Source: a bacterium (lineage in GTDB: Bacteria; Cyanobacteriota; Vampirovibrionia; Gastranaerophilales; Gastranaerophilaceae). Taken from it: 64,000 bases of DNA. How positions within the stretch are numbered: the first letter of the stretch is position 1; each line of letters opens with the position of its first letter. The stretch covers positions 44,648 to 108,647 of the forward strand of contig JAFYQF010000007.1 in assembly GCA_017559905.1 (NCBI GenBank). The letters run 5' to 3'. Below the pieces are notes generated by a model that was given only the letters and a program-made list of their open reading frames with translations, did not search any database and was not told where the DNA came from. This document shows positions 37,399 to 46,946 of this stretch, one piece after another. The translations under genes were made by a program, and so were the position numbers.

Positions 37399-37854
37399 TT
37401 AGTCAGCTAATTGTTGCATAATTTGGAAAGGTTTTTCCGCAACTTTCATAGTTTCTTCATCAATAATACCGCGTTTAAGCTCGGTAAAAGTTGCTTTTCT
37501 TGAATTAAATTTTTCTTTCAAAAATTCATAAGAAACTTTAGGATCACATTTGTCACCGCAAGTGAATAAATCAACTGCAGCATAACCCAATTCTGGCCAA
37601 GTATGAATAGCCAAATGACTTTCAGAAATAATTACTACACCTGAAACTCCGTATGGGTTAAACATATGGAAACATTTTTGAACAATTGTAGCGCCACATT
37701 CTAATGCTGCGTCAACCATATATTTTTCCACTTTGTCAATGCTATTTAATGTGTTTGGGTCACATTCAAAAAATTCTGCTAATACGTGTTGTCCTAAATG
37801 GATTTCTTTTTTACCAGCTTCATTAAACGCTGTAAAAGGTGATGTTATTGCCAA
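37399..37854 (-). CDS. speD: S-adenosylmethionine decarboxylase proenzyme
   Basis: Makes decarboxylated SAM for spermidine synthesis. The 151-residue proenzyme has the self-cleavage site E78-S79 in ISESHLAIHTWPE, where S79 becomes the pyruvoyl group. Catalytic H84 and C99 (LFTCGDKC) are present, along with the VDLFTCG signature. The start is a TTG at 37854 with aggagg 8 nt upstream. An out-of-frame ATG only 5 nt before the TTG opens a four-codon frame (Met-Asn-Trp-Gln-stop) that overlaps the start. No speE lies next to it. Confidence 0.92.
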   Translation of the reverse strand: MAITSPFTAFNEAGKKEIHLGQHVLAEFFECDPNTLNSIDKVEKYMVDAALECGATIVQKCFHMFNPYGVSGVVIISESHLAIHTWPELGYAAVDLFTCGDKCDPKVSYEFLKEKFNSRKATFTELKRGIIDEETMKVAEKPFQIMQQLAD

Positions 37855-38090
37855 TTCATGTGCCTCCTATGCATAAATGTATATCTACTACCTGCTACAA
37901 ATTACGTAATTATAATTTGCAATCAATATATTACTACAAACAATTCAAAATTTGTATTTTTTACACTTTAAAATATTTTTTTTACAAATCTTCAAATTTA
38001 TTTTCCTCAAAACGCAACAATACAGATATTTTCCCTTACAAATATTGTTACGAATTATTAAAAAGTTTTCACAGCCAAACTTTTTATTTT

Positions 38091-38099
38091 TGCTATAAT
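38091..38099 (+). promoter_or_regulatory. Extended -10 of the response-regulator gene (leaderless type)
   Basis: TGCTATAAT (TGn-TATAAT) at 38091-38099; 6 nt then ATG at 38106. No SD. Confidence 0.65.
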
Positions 38100-38105
38100 C
38101 AGAAT

Positions 38106-38804
38106 ATGAACAACATGATATTAGTAGTAGATGATGATTTAGCAATCAACGAGTTGATAAAAGTAAACCTAGAGCTTTGCGGGTACAAGGTTATACAAGC
38201 TTTTGACGGTACTCGAGGTTTTGCTCTGTGCAAACAAGAAAACCCATCATTAGTAATACTTGACGTTATGATGCCAGAAGTTGACGGTTTTACTGTAGCT
38301 CAAAGAATTCGCAAGAACGAAGAAACAAAAAACACACCAATTCTTATGCTAACAGCACTCTCGCAACTCAATGACAAAGTTAACGGTTTTAATATCGGAG
38401 TTGACGATTATTTAGTAAAACCTTTTGAAATGGAAGAATTGCAAGTTAGAGTTAGAGCACTGTTAAAACGCTCTAACCAAATCCCCGAAAGTATTGCAAC
38501 CAGAGAACTTCTTACTCTCGGAGAGATTACACTTCTACCTGAAACTTATTCTGTAAAAATTGAAGAAAAAATTGCAAAACTAACTCCGATTGAATTTGAT
38601 ATATTCAATCTTTTATTCCAAAACTATGGGAACATGGTCTCATCATCTAAACTACTCAAAGATATTTGGGGGTACGCTCCTGATGATGATATTGAAACAA
38701 TCAGAGTTCATATCAGACATTTGCGCTCAAAACTAGACAAAATTTCAAACGGTAAAAAATACATAGAAACAATCTATGGTGGCGGATACAAATTAAACGT
38801 TTAA
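38106..38804 (+). CDS. OmpR/PhoB-family response regulator, orphan
   Basis: 232 residues. The receiver domain has acidic DDD at 9-11, phosphoacceptor D53 (LVILDVMMPEVDG), the LTA Thr and KPF Lys. A winged-helix DNA-binding domain (about 135-232) includes RVHIRHLRSKL and ETIYGGGYKL. It resembles cyanobacterial RpaA/RpaB-type regulators, but that is not proven. No histidine kinase gene is nearby. The start at 38106 is set by the extended -10 exactly 6 nt upstream; an in-frame upstream extension to 37839 has no start signal and an unusual composition. Confidence 0.9.
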   Translation: MNNMILVVDDDLAINELIKVNLELCGYKVIQAFDGTRGFALCKQENPSLVILDVMMPEVDGFTVAQRIRKNEETKNTPILMLTALSQLNDKVNGFNIGVDDYLVKPFEMEELQVRVRALLKRSNQIPESIATRELLTLGEITLLPETYSVKIEEKIAKLTPIEFDIFNLLFQNYGNMVSSSKLLKDIWGYAPDDDIETIRVHIRHLRSKLDKISNGKKYIETIYGGGYKLNV

Positions 38805-38832
38805 GAAACAACAAGGGTGTTTTTAAATCAAT

Positions 38833-39723
38833 TTATTTTTCTTGTTCATACCCAAAATTCTTCAAAGAATTTTCTTTTTTGCGCCAATCTTTTTCAACTT
38901 TAACTTCTAGACCAAGAAAGACTTTTTTATCTGCAATTTTTTCCAATTCTTGCCTAGCTTCCATACCGATTCTTTTTAACATAGAACCGCCTTTGCCAAT
39001 TAAAATACCTTTTTGGCTTTTGGTTTCGCAATAGATTATGGCATAAATTCTATCAATATCATCAGCTTCTTGATACGTATCAACTTTTACAGCAACTGAA
39101 TGCGGAATTTCATCAGAAGTATTCAACAAGATTTTTTCTCTAATAACTTCTTCAGTAACTGAACGCATAGTTTCTTCCGTTACAACATCTTCAGGATAAA
39201 GCAAATCACCTTCAGGAAGTTTTTTATAAATATTATTCAAAAGAGTATCAATATTTCGACCAGTTTTTGCAGAAACTCTAACCACTGGCAAGTTTTTTGT
39301 AAACAAAGTTTTGTATGAAAGCAAATTTTCTTCAACTTTTTCCGGCTTTTTAACCTTGTCGACTTTATTCATAACAATAATAATAGGAATTTCTGTTTCC
39401 AAAAGATTTTGAGCAATCCACTTGTCGCCTTTTCCCGCAGGTTCAGACCCATCAACCAAAAACAATACCAAATCAGCATCTGGGATTGCTATCTTTGCTT
39501 CGTCCAAAAGGAATTCGCCTAACTTATTCAAAGGTTTATGAACACCAGGAGTATCAACAAAAACGATTTGACCTTCTTGAGTTGTATAAATCCCTTTAAT
39601 TCTTTTTCTAGTAGTCTGCGCCTTGTCTGTTGTAATAACAATTTTTTGACCAAGCACTTGGTTCAAAAGAGTTGACTTACCGACATTTGGGCGTCCAATA
39701 ATTGTTACAAATCCGCTTTTCAT
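38833..39723 (-). CDS. era: GTPase Era
   Basis: 296 residues. Binds the 3' end of 16S rRNA and helps 30S maturation. G1 GRPNVGKST at 10-18, G3 DTPG, NKVD (G4), SAKTG (G5) and a C-terminal KH domain with GKGGSMLKRIGMEARQELEKI. An extended -10 (TGTTAAGAT, minus strand, hexamer 39731-39736) ends 7 nt before the ATG, so this too may be leaderless or nearly so. Confidence 0.96.
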   Translation of the reverse strand: MKSGFVTIIGRPNVGKSTLLNQVLGQKIVITTDKAQTTRKRIKGIYTTQEGQIVFVDTPGVHKPLNKLGEFLLDEAKIAIPDADLVLFLVDGSEPAGKGDKWIAQNLLETEIPIIIVMNKVDKVKKPEKVEENLLSYKTLFTKNLPVVRVSAKTGRNIDTLLNNIYKKLPEGDLLYPEDVVTEETMRSVTEEVIREKILLNTSDEIPHSVAVKVDTYQEADDIDRIYAIIYCETKSQKGILIGKGGSMLKRIGMEARQELEKIADKKVFLGLEVKVEKDWRKKENSLKNFGYEQEK

Positions 39724-39830
39724 GTTTACAATCTTAACACAAAAGTAGAAATTTATAAAAAAACTAGCAATTTTTTTTCTCTCAATGTATTATATATTAT
39801 ATAAGTGGTAGGTAAAATTACGGAAAGATT

Positions 39831-42053
39831 ATGATAGGAAGAACCGAAAAGCTCGGTATTACATTACTTTTGAGCATCGCATTGGCAAATTTTTCAGGCA
39901 GTGAAGTTTTTGCAAGTAACACATTAAGTCAAGTTGACGTTAGAAAAAATTCTTCAGATAGCCTTGAATTTACGCTATATACATCAAGTCCATACGCAGA
40001 TAACGTTGTTGTTACTAAAAAATCTGACAACAAATACGTTATTTTGATGCCTAACATAAATGGCACAACTAGCTCTAAACCTGATTTTTCAGGTGTTAAA
40101 GATATCGTAACAGACATTGATGTACGTGCGGTTGACGATGGCGGTAGCGGTTACACAAAGGTTACTGTTATCACAAACAGACCTGTTGATATCAAAACAA
40201 ATACCGCAAAAAATGTTGCACCAACTCAAGGTCAAAAAGAATATCGTGCGCTTATTGCTCAACAACAAACAAAAGCTAGCACAACAAAACCTGCAACACA
40301 AAGCTCAACAGCGTTCAAGCTACCAGAAATTCAACCTACACAAACCGCAGCGACTACTGTTGCAACAGCTCAAAAACCTACAACTACAGCAAAAGCAACT
40401 CAAAACGTAGCGCAAAAAACAACATCTTCAAATACAACAACTAAACAAACTGCAACTAAACCAGCTACAAACACAACAAAAAAAGCTGAAACAAAACCTG
40501 CAGTAAATAAAACAACAGAAACAAAAGTTGCTCAAGCAAAACCAACTGCAACTCCTACCCAAACAATTGCAAACAAAACTGTAGAGCAACCAAAAGCTGA
40601 ACAAAAACCAGTAGAACAAACAACAACTGCTGAAACAAAACCTGCACAAGAAAATACTACTTCTCTAAACCAAATTACAGAAGTAGCGACAGCAACTGGA
40701 GTAGCTACAACTGCAGTAACTTCAGAAATTGCAGAATTACAACCCAAAGCATCTACTGTAGATTTTCAAGTTATGTTAGCCAATATCAAGAGCAAACTTG
40801 CAGGCAAAATTCCTGAAGGCATGCCTGTAACTTTGATGTTAATTTTAGTACCATTAGCTTGCTTAATGATATTGTTCAACTTAATAAAAGGTTCATTGCA
40901 ACGTTCACAAATGTTGAAAAAAATGATGATGGAAAATATGGCAAGACGTCACGACGACACATCTTCATACAACGAAATCATCAATGACGAAACCCTAAAT
41001 TGGCAAGAAAGATATCAACAATACAGAGAAATAGCAAAAGAAACAGAAGAAATGGACGACACAGCAAAATACAGCTTCATAGCACAACCAAGAGATATTA
41101 GAGCATCTTTTGAAGAACAAGATGTTCCTCAACAACTTAAAAACAATGAGTTATACACAAAAGGTGTAATTCGTCCAAAGAAAACAAAACAACAAAATAT
41201 CGAAAACCTAGAGAAAATTTTGCACGTATCTCCTAGCGTTGAAAAAACTGAATTGGCAGAAGATATTGACAACTACGAAACAGAAGAATTTTTGATGCCA
41301 AACGTTGCAAGCGAAGATGAATCTATTCACAAAGAAATTACTAAAACAATAAAACTAAAAGCATTTGCTGAAAAAATGATTTTAGAAGAATCTCATAGGA
41401 ACAAAAAAGTTAAACACAGAAGAGTTCAACTTGAATTACCAAAAGAAGAAGCGCCACACGTTAATCTTGGTTACTCAAAATTACACTCAAACCCAAGAAG
41501 CTTGCAAGGTGCTAACTTGAGCGTTTCTGATTTGATTGCAAAAAGCAACAAATTATTGAACATCAAACCAGAATTACCAATCGAAGCTGAAACAAAAACT
41601 GATTACGAAACAGTTACAGTTAACGAATATCTAAACTTGTTAGAAGACGATATCGCAAAAGTAACAAGCCCATTATCAGAAGTAGTAGCTAACAAACTAT
41701 CAAAAATTAAAGAAAAAAGAGAAGTTGCAAAACCAGTTGAAACAACTGCAACTAACCCTATAACATCTTTAAGAAACAAAACAAATGAAGATTACTTAAG
41801 CGGTCTTATCGTTAAATCAGGCTTCAATATCGACGATGAACGTGGATTTTATCTTGTATCTTTAGACGGCAAATCTGCAGTTATCGGTAGAGTTGGCGAA
41901 GAAGTTTATGTTCTTAAAAAATTCGACAAAAACATCGACAAACCACTTCAAGTAAGAAAAGATAACCCTAATGTTTATATGGTAAAAGCTGATGACTTCA
42001 AATCTTTAGTTGAAGTTGGCAAAGATAACATGGGCGTTTTAATCGAATTATAA
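39831..42053 (+). CDS. Single-pass membrane protein with AMIN-like periplasmic domain and long cytoplasmic tail
   Basis: 740 residues. A signal peptide or anchor at 1-28 (ends VFA) leads to a beta-rich domain (about 30-125) that resembles AMIN domains of envelope proteins. A Thr/Ala/Lys/Gln-rich low-complexity linker (about 140-300) is followed by a transmembrane helix at 333-355 and a charged C-terminal region of about 385 residues, ending in a compact domain (ERGFYLVSLDGKSAVIGRVG). The domain layout recalls FimV-type pilus or polar-hub proteins. This is only analogy; the family is not recognised. Confidence 0.6.
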   Translation: MIGRTEKLGITLLLSIALANFSGSEVFASNTLSQVDVRKNSSDSLEFTLYTSSPYADNVVVTKKSDNKYVILMPNINGTTSSKPDFSGVKDIVTDIDVRAVDDGGSGYTKVTVITNRPVDIKTNTAKNVAPTQGQKEYRALIAQQQTKASTTKPATQSSTAFKLPEIQPTQTAATTVATAQKPTTTAKATQNVAQKTTSSNTTTKQTATKPATNTTKKAETKPAVNKTTETKVAQAKPTATPTQTIANKTVEQPKAEQKPVEQTTTAETKPAQENTTSLNQITEVATATGVATTAVTSEIAELQPKASTVDFQVMLANIKSKLAGKIPEGMPVTLMLILVPLACLMILFNLIKGSLQRSQMLKKMMMENMARRHDDTSSYNEIINDETLNWQERYQQYREIAKETEEMDDTAKYSFIAQPRDIRASFEEQDVPQQLKNNELYTKGVIRPKKTKQQNIENLEKILHVSPSVEKTELAEDIDNYETEEFLMPNVASEDESIHKEITKTIKLKAFAEKMILEESHRNKKVKHRRVQLELPKEEAPHVNLGYSKLHSNPRSLQGANLSVSDLIAKSNKLLNIKPELPIEAETKTDYETVTVNEYLNLLEDDIAKVTSPLSEVVANKLSKIKEKREVAKPVETTATNPITSLRNKTNEDYLSGLIVKSGFNIDDERGFYLVSLDGKSAVIGRVGEEVYVLKKFDKNIDKPLQVRKDNPNVYMVKADDFKSLVEVGKDNMGVLIEL

Positions 42054-42072
42054 TAAAGAAAATCGGTGAAGA

Positions 42073-43245
42073 GTGAAGCTAAAATTGTGCAAAATAATAT
42101 TGGCAACAATTTTCATGATATTTTTAGTTGGATGTACAACTAAAGATTCTCGGACAGCCATACAATTTTCGAGCTGGGGTTCTAAATCAGAAATTGATAT
42201 CCTAAAACCTATTTTGCAAGATTTTGAAACCCAAAACCCCGATATAAAAGTGGATTTTATGCATATTCCACAAAATTATTTTCAAAAACTTCATCTTCTT
42301 TTTGCTTCCAACACCGCACCAGACGTAATTTTCATAAACAACTTATATCTACCAATTTATGCAAACGCTGGACTTTTAGAAGATTTGTCAGACTCTGATT
42401 TAGCTAATGAAAACTTCTTTCCAAAAGCGATTGAGGCTATGGAATATAAAGGCAAAATCTATGCAATACCCAGAGATGTTTCAAATTTGGTAGTGTACTA
42501 TAACAAAGATTTATTCGATAGCAAAAACGTAAGATATCCAGATAAGAATACAACTTTTCAAGAATTTTTGGAAATCGCAAAAAAAATCACATCCCCTCAA
42601 GAAGGAATTTTTGGAGTTAGTTTTGAAGAAGAACCTCTATTCTACCTTCCCTATCTAATGAGTGAAGGCGGAGGCATTTTATCAGATGATTTGCTAACAA
42701 ATATACTAAATTCAGAAGAAAGTTTAAGAGGCATAAATTTTTATGCAGACTTGCGAACAAAGCATCACGTTGCTCCAACAAAAAGCGAAAGCGCAAGTGC
42801 CACAATGGCTCAAATGTTTTTGCAAGGTAAAATTGGCATGCATATTTCAGGGCGTTGGCTTGTTCCAAAATACCGTGAAACAGCAGAGTTTGACTGGGAT
42901 GTAACACAGTTTCCAAAAGGTACTAAAGGAAGTATCGTACCTTTAGACGCTTCTGGATGGGCTATTTCATCAAAATCAAACCACAAAGACGAAGCGATTC
43001 GACTAATCAAATACCTTTCATCAAAAGAAAGTCTTGAAAAATTCAGCTCAAGCGGTTTGGTTGTCCCAGCAAGAATTGATGCAGCAAATTCTAAAAACTT
43101 TTTAGACGACAAAAAACCAAAAAATGCAAAAGTTTTTCTAGAAATCATATCAACATCAAAACCAACTCCAGTAAGTGTTAATTACAACGAAATTTTAGAC
43201 AATACTAAAAAAACTTTAGAGAAAAAATTCAATCAAAAACTTTAA
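42073..43245 (+). CDS. ABC-type sugar-binding lipoprotein (family 1 solute-binding protein)
   Basis: 390 residues. Lipobox LVGC at about 18-21 marks it as a lipoprotein. The mature part follows the family 1 sugar-binding pattern: IQFSSWGSKSEIDILKPILQDFE, APDVIFINNLYLP, YAIPRDVSNLVVYYNKDLF, MFLQGKIGMHISGRW. The start is a GTG at 42073, 19 nt after the preceding stop. No ABC permease or ATPase genes are adjacent, so its transporter partner is elsewhere. Probably imports glycerol-phosphate or an oligosaccharide, but the ligand is unknown. Confidence 0.85.
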   Translation: MKLKLCKIILATIFMIFLVGCTTKDSRTAIQFSSWGSKSEIDILKPILQDFETQNPDIKVDFMHIPQNYFQKLHLLFASNTAPDVIFINNLYLPIYANAGLLEDLSDSDLANENFFPKAIEAMEYKGKIYAIPRDVSNLVVYYNKDLFDSKNVRYPDKNTTFQEFLEIAKKITSPQEGIFGVSFEEEPLFYLPYLMSEGGGILSDDLLTNILNSEESLRGINFYADLRTKHHVAPTKSESASATMAQMFLQGKIGMHISGRWLVPKYRETAEFDWDVTQFPKGTKGSIVPLDASGWAISSKSNHKDEAIRLIKYLSSKESLEKFSSSGLVVPARIDAANSKNFLDDKKPKNAKVFLEIISTSKPTPVSVNYNEILDNTKKTLEKKFNQKL

Positions 43246-43250
43246 TTTTA

Positions 43251-43259
43251 TGCTAATAT
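43251..43259 (+). promoter_or_regulatory. Extended -10 of rsmI (leaderless type)
   Basis: TGCTAATAT at 43251-43259, then exactly 6 nt before the ATG at 43266. It lies within the short gap after the solute-binding gene. Confidence 0.6.
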
Positions 43260-43265
43260 CAAAGT

Positions 43266-44072
43266 ATGAAAGAATATGATTTTTACATAGTTCCAACACC
43301 GATTGGAAACCTAAAGGATATAACTCTACGCGCAATAGAAATTCTTAAACAAGTAGATATAATTGCGTGCGAAGATATGCGTGTAACGCAAAAACTTCTC
43401 AACCATTTTGAAATAAAAACAAAGTGCATTTCTTATCACAAATTTAATGAAAAAGAACGCTTAAACAAATTTGTAGAATTACTAAACGAGGGCAAAAAAA
43501 TCGCACTTGTTTCGGATGCAGGAACACCTCTTTTTTGTGACCCAGGATCAATTTTAGTTGAAGAACTTCGTAAACATAATTTTTCTATAACTGCATTGGC
43601 TGGTGCAAACGCAGTTGCAACATTCCTATCTCAAAACGCAAGAGAGGGTGAAGACTTTTATTTTGCAGGATTTTTGCCTAAATCAAAATCTCAAATAGAA
43701 GAAATTTTAAATCAATACAAGAGCACTAACATCGTATTTTACGAAAGCCCAAATCGTTTGCAAAACACATTAGAAATAATTAAAGATTGCAGAAACAACC
43801 CTAAAGTTTCAGTAGGGCGAGAACTAACAAAAGTTTTTGAAGAAATCGTAACTGATTCTGCCGAGAATGTTATTGACCATTTTAAAACAAACGTTCTTAA
43901 AGGCGAAATCGTTGCGATGGTTTATGCCGACACAATTAACATTTCGGAAGCAAATTTGAATGAAAAAATTGAAAAACTAAAAAAGAAAAATTTCAGTGCA
44001 AAAGATATTTCAATTATTCTTTCAGAACTTTTTAATGTTAGCAAAAATGAAGTTTACAAAAAAGCTCTATAA
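43266..44072 (+). CDS. rsmI: 16S rRNA (cytidine-2'-O)-methyltransferase RsmI
   Basis: 268 residues. Methylates C1402 ribose in the 16S decoding centre using SAM. The tetrapyrrole-methylase fold is clear from VPTPIGNLKDITLRAIEIL, the EDMRVTQKLL segment, LVSDAGTPLFCDPGSILV and GRELTKVFEEI. The length is slightly short of E. coli RsmI (286). The C-terminal ASDIS-type domain (AKDISIILSELFNVSKNEVY) is present. A promoter with 6-nt spacing to the ATG suggests separate transcription. Confidence 0.94.
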   Translation: MKEYDFYIVPTPIGNLKDITLRAIEILKQVDIIACEDMRVTQKLLNHFEIKTKCISYHKFNEKERLNKFVELLNEGKKIALVSDAGTPLFCDPGSILVEELRKHNFSITALAGANAVATFLSQNAREGEDFYFAGFLPKSKSQIEEILNQYKSTNIVFYESPNRLQNTLEIIKDCRNNPKVSVGRELTKVFEEIVTDSAENVIDHFKTNVLKGEIVAMVYADTINISEANLNEKIEKLKKKNFSAKDISIILSELFNVSKNEVYKKAL

Positions 44073-44177
44073 CATATTTATACATATTAAATTATTTTAA
44101 CATGTCTTTTTAACTTTTTTATTTATGCTATAATGTTTTTAGAATAATTAGAGAACTTTTAATAGGAATCAGATTTC

Positions 44178-46361
44178 TTGGAATCAAAAAAGATTATATA
44201 TAGTACTATATTATCGTTGTCATTAATGACATTTTGTCCGTTGTCAGGGGTTGGAGCAGACGACTTATGGGATTACGACAGCATGGACTCACGTGCTAGC
44301 GAAATGGCAGAAAATTTTGTCGTAGAGGAAGCTAACATTGAACCAGCAGACCCAGTAGTTGTTGCTGAAGAAGTTAAAAAGAAAAGATTTTTAGACCGAT
44401 TCAAAAGAAATAAAAAAGGAAAAGAAGTAACTTCTGAAAAAGAGTTACCGACACCTCCTGCGGATTTGTTATATGAAGAACCTATCGAAAACACGCCTGA
44501 GCAAGACGTAACAACAAACGCTATTAAAAACAAACAACAAGAGAACGCACCTAAAAATGAAACTCCAGCAGTTTCAAGAGCTACAACTGGCGGCGAAAAA
44601 TATATCAAAGATATCGAAATTCACGGAAACAATGTAATTGATGCAAATGTTATTCTAAATAACATTACACAAAAAAAAGGCGATATTTTTAACAGAGAAT
44701 CAGTTCAAACTGATTTGAAAAACATTTATGCACTAGGATTTTTTAGCGAAAAAATGCGTGCAATTCCAGTGAACAACCCTGATGGAACAATAACATTAAA
44801 AATCATTTTGGAAGAAAACACTCCCGTTACAGACTTCACTATAGAAGGTAACACTGTAGTTTCTACAGAAGAAATTCTTTCATACTTGATTGATATGAAA
44901 GGGAAACCTCAAAACATTTCAAAACTAAACGAAGCGATTGCGGGCGTTCAACAATGTTACGCATCAAAAGGTTTCATTTTGGCACGTATTGATTCTGTTA
45001 CAGATGATCCTGATGGAACAATTAACATCAGCATTAGAGAAGGCGTAATTAACAGAATCCTTATTGCAGGTAACGAAAAAACTAAAGACTTCGTTATCGA
45101 AAGAAACGTTTTAACAGAACCTGGAATGGTTTACAATGAAAACTTATTAAAAGAAGATATCGTAAGACTTTACGCCTCACAAGCGTTCAAAGATGTTACT
45201 AGAGAAATCGAACCTTGCGAAGATATTCCTGATGCGTATGACATCACAATCAATGTACAAGAACAAAGAACAGCAAGTGTTTCACTTGGTGGTGGTTTGG
45301 ATACCGTTACAGGGGTATTTGGTTCTGTAGGTATCGCAGACAACAACTTCAGAGGAATGAACCAAAGACTTTCTTTGAACGGTTTGGTTGGTTCTGGTGT
45401 AATCTTAAACGATGCTTCTATTAAAAGAAGAATGAACATGCAAATAGAATTAAGTTTCTTTGAACCTTATTTCTTGAATGCAGACACTTCATTGATGAGC
45501 AAAATTTTCTACAGAGATTTTGGTAGCTATCAAGTTCCTGTTGCCATCGAAAGACGTCTAGGTGGCGAAGTTACAGTTGCTCACAGAATGAAAAAGAACA
45601 AACATTTAACATCAACACTTTCACTAGGTCTTGAAAATATTGATGTTAAAGAAGGCGATTTTGCAAAAATTTCTGCACTTTATAATAAATACAACATTCC
45701 AATTTCAGAACGTGCAAAACAACTTGACGGTGGTTTCTTCTTGTCATTAAGCCCATCTTTAATCTATGACACAAGAGAAGGCGGAGCTGTAACAAGAAAA
45801 GGTACACTTGCAAGCTTAAGATTTGACGAAGAATTTGGAGTAGTAGACTTTGAAAAAACTCACGGCAAATTAACAGGATCTATTAAACACTACATCCCTG
45901 TAGGTAAAAAATCATCATTGTCATTCACAGCAAAAGGTGGTGGCAAAATCCACGGCGACGACATGCCTGAAGTTATGATGTACAGATTAGGTGGTCCATA
46001 CACAGTTCGTGGTTTCAAGATGAGCGGTGTAGGTACTGGCGAAGCATTTGTAATGGGTTCTGCAGAATTTGCGACACCAATTCCGTTCTTGGATAGAACA
46101 AAATTGGCAAGAAAAGTTAATTTCTTAAACAATATCAGATTTACAGCATGGGTTGATGCAGGTAAAGTGTTCAATCCGACAGTTACAAACACATTATATG
46201 ACAGACCACTGGAAGCAATTTCAGCCGGTGTGGGACTTAAATTATACATACCAGGTATGGGACCATTGTCAATCGACTACGGTATTCCACTTACAAATCC
46301 TGGAGAAAATGGAAACTCTCACGGCTACTTTACTTTTGGTGTAGGCGATTTGATGTATTAA
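44178..46361 (+). CDS. bamA: Outer-membrane assembly protein BamA/Omp85, cyanobacterial-like with three POTRAs
   Basis: 727 residues. A signal sequence (1-27) starts from a TTG codon with agga about 10 nt upstream. A low-complexity acidic/Lys region (30-135) leads to three POTRA repeats starting at about 141 (KYIKDIEIHGNNVIDANVIL), 217 (VTDFTIEGNTVVSTEEIL) and 293 (INRILIAGNEKTKDFVIER). The C-terminal beta-barrel begins near residue 370 and includes YRLGGPYTVRGF and the final GPLSIDYGIPL strands. Three POTRAs, not five, match cyanobacterial Omp85. skp follows 27 nt later. Confidence 0.92.
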   Translation: MESKKIIYSTILSLSLMTFCPLSGVGADDLWDYDSMDSRASEMAENFVVEEANIEPADPVVVAEEVKKKRFLDRFKRNKKGKEVTSEKELPTPPADLLYEEPIENTPEQDVTTNAIKNKQQENAPKNETPAVSRATTGGEKYIKDIEIHGNNVIDANVILNNITQKKGDIFNRESVQTDLKNIYALGFFSEKMRAIPVNNPDGTITLKIILEENTPVTDFTIEGNTVVSTEEILSYLIDMKGKPQNISKLNEAIAGVQQCYASKGFILARIDSVTDDPDGTINISIREGVINRILIAGNEKTKDFVIERNVLTEPGMVYNENLLKEDIVRLYASQAFKDVTREIEPCEDIPDAYDITINVQEQRTASVSLGGGLDTVTGVFGSVGIADNNFRGMNQRLSLNGLVGSGVILNDASIKRRMNMQIELSFFEPYFLNADTSLMSKIFYRDFGSYQVPVAIERRLGGEVTVAHRMKKNKHLTSTLSLGLENIDVKEGDFAKISALYNKYNIPISERAKQLDGGFFLSLSPSLIYDTREGGAVTRKGTLASLRFDEEFGVVDFEKTHGKLTGSIKHYIPVGKKSSLSFTAKGGGKIHGDDMPEVMMYRLGGPYTVRGFKMSGVGTGEAFVMGSAEFATPIPFLDRTKLARKVNFLNNIRFTAWVDAGKVFNPTVTNTLYDRPLEAISAGVGLKLYIPGMGPLSIDYGIPLTNPGENGNSHGYFTFGVGDLMY

Positions 46362-46388
46362 AAATAAAAACAACATAAGGAGGTTAAT

Positions 46389-46841
46389 ATGATTAAAAAT
46401 TTAGCAGTTCTTGCTTTAGCATTAGGCTTATGCGGATTCTGTAACCAAGCTATCGCAGGTGGTGTAGGATATATTAACTATGCAAAAGTTCAGGACAATT
46501 TTTCATTTGCACAAGCTGCAATTAAGGAAGTTGATGCTAAAGGTTTAGAACTTCAACAATACATGGTTGATAAAGAAAAACAATACAAAGCTTTAGACAC
46601 ACCATTAAAAAAACAAAATTTTGAAGATGCAACAGCAAAAGAATTTACAGCAAAACAAGATGCTCTTATCAGATTAAAAACACAAAAAGAAGAACAAGTT
46701 TACAACAAAATTCAAGCTGCTGCAAAACAAGTTTTAGTAGAACAAAAACTTGATGCAATCGTTGACATCAGAGTGATTTTTGTTGGCGGTGTTGATATAA
46801 CAGATTTAGTTATTCAAAAACTAAAAACAGGAACATTCTAA
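46389..46841 (+). CDS. skp: Skp/OmpH-like periplasmic chaperone
   Basis: 150 residues. The signal peptide (1-23, ending AIA) is followed by GGVGYINYAKVQDNF and long helices (EVDAKGLELQQYMVDKEKQYK), the tentacle helices of Skp. It carries unfolded outer-membrane proteins to BamA, which is the gene just upstream. SD aaggagg precedes the ATG. Confidence 0.85.
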   Translation: MIKNLAVLALALGLCGFCNQAIAGGVGYINYAKVQDNFSFAQAAIKEVDAKGLELQQYMVDKEKQYKALDTPLKKQNFEDATAKEFTAKQDALIRLKTQKEEQVYNKIQAAAKQVLVEQKLDAIVDIRVIFVGGVDITDLVIQKLKTGTF

Positions 46842-46869
46842 TTAAAAATAATTGAAAATTTAAAACTGC

Positions 46870-46906
46870 AATCTGTCATTCTAAATACAAATTAGGGTGA
46901 CAGATT
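46870..46906. repeat. 15-bp inverted repeat between skp and udp
   Basis: aatctgtca (46870-46878) pairs with tgacagatt (46898-46906), and the stem extends inward by six more pairs (two G-U), leaving a 7-nt loop. No T-run follows, so an operator or RNA-processing hairpin is as likely as a terminator. Confidence 0.55.
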
Positions 46907-46946
46907 TAGTCGAAAAATACAAAATAAAATTTGAAAGGACAAAAAA

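Noticed and set aside
37839..38105. Long N-terminal extension of the response regulator
   Set aside because: Unusual composition, no SD, and the extended -10 lies within it, 6 nt before the ATG at 38106.
40117..40747. Long ORFs in other frames inside the Thr/Ala-rich part of the AMIN-like gene
   Set aside because: Products of low-complexity codon repeats; no SD and no protein-like composition.
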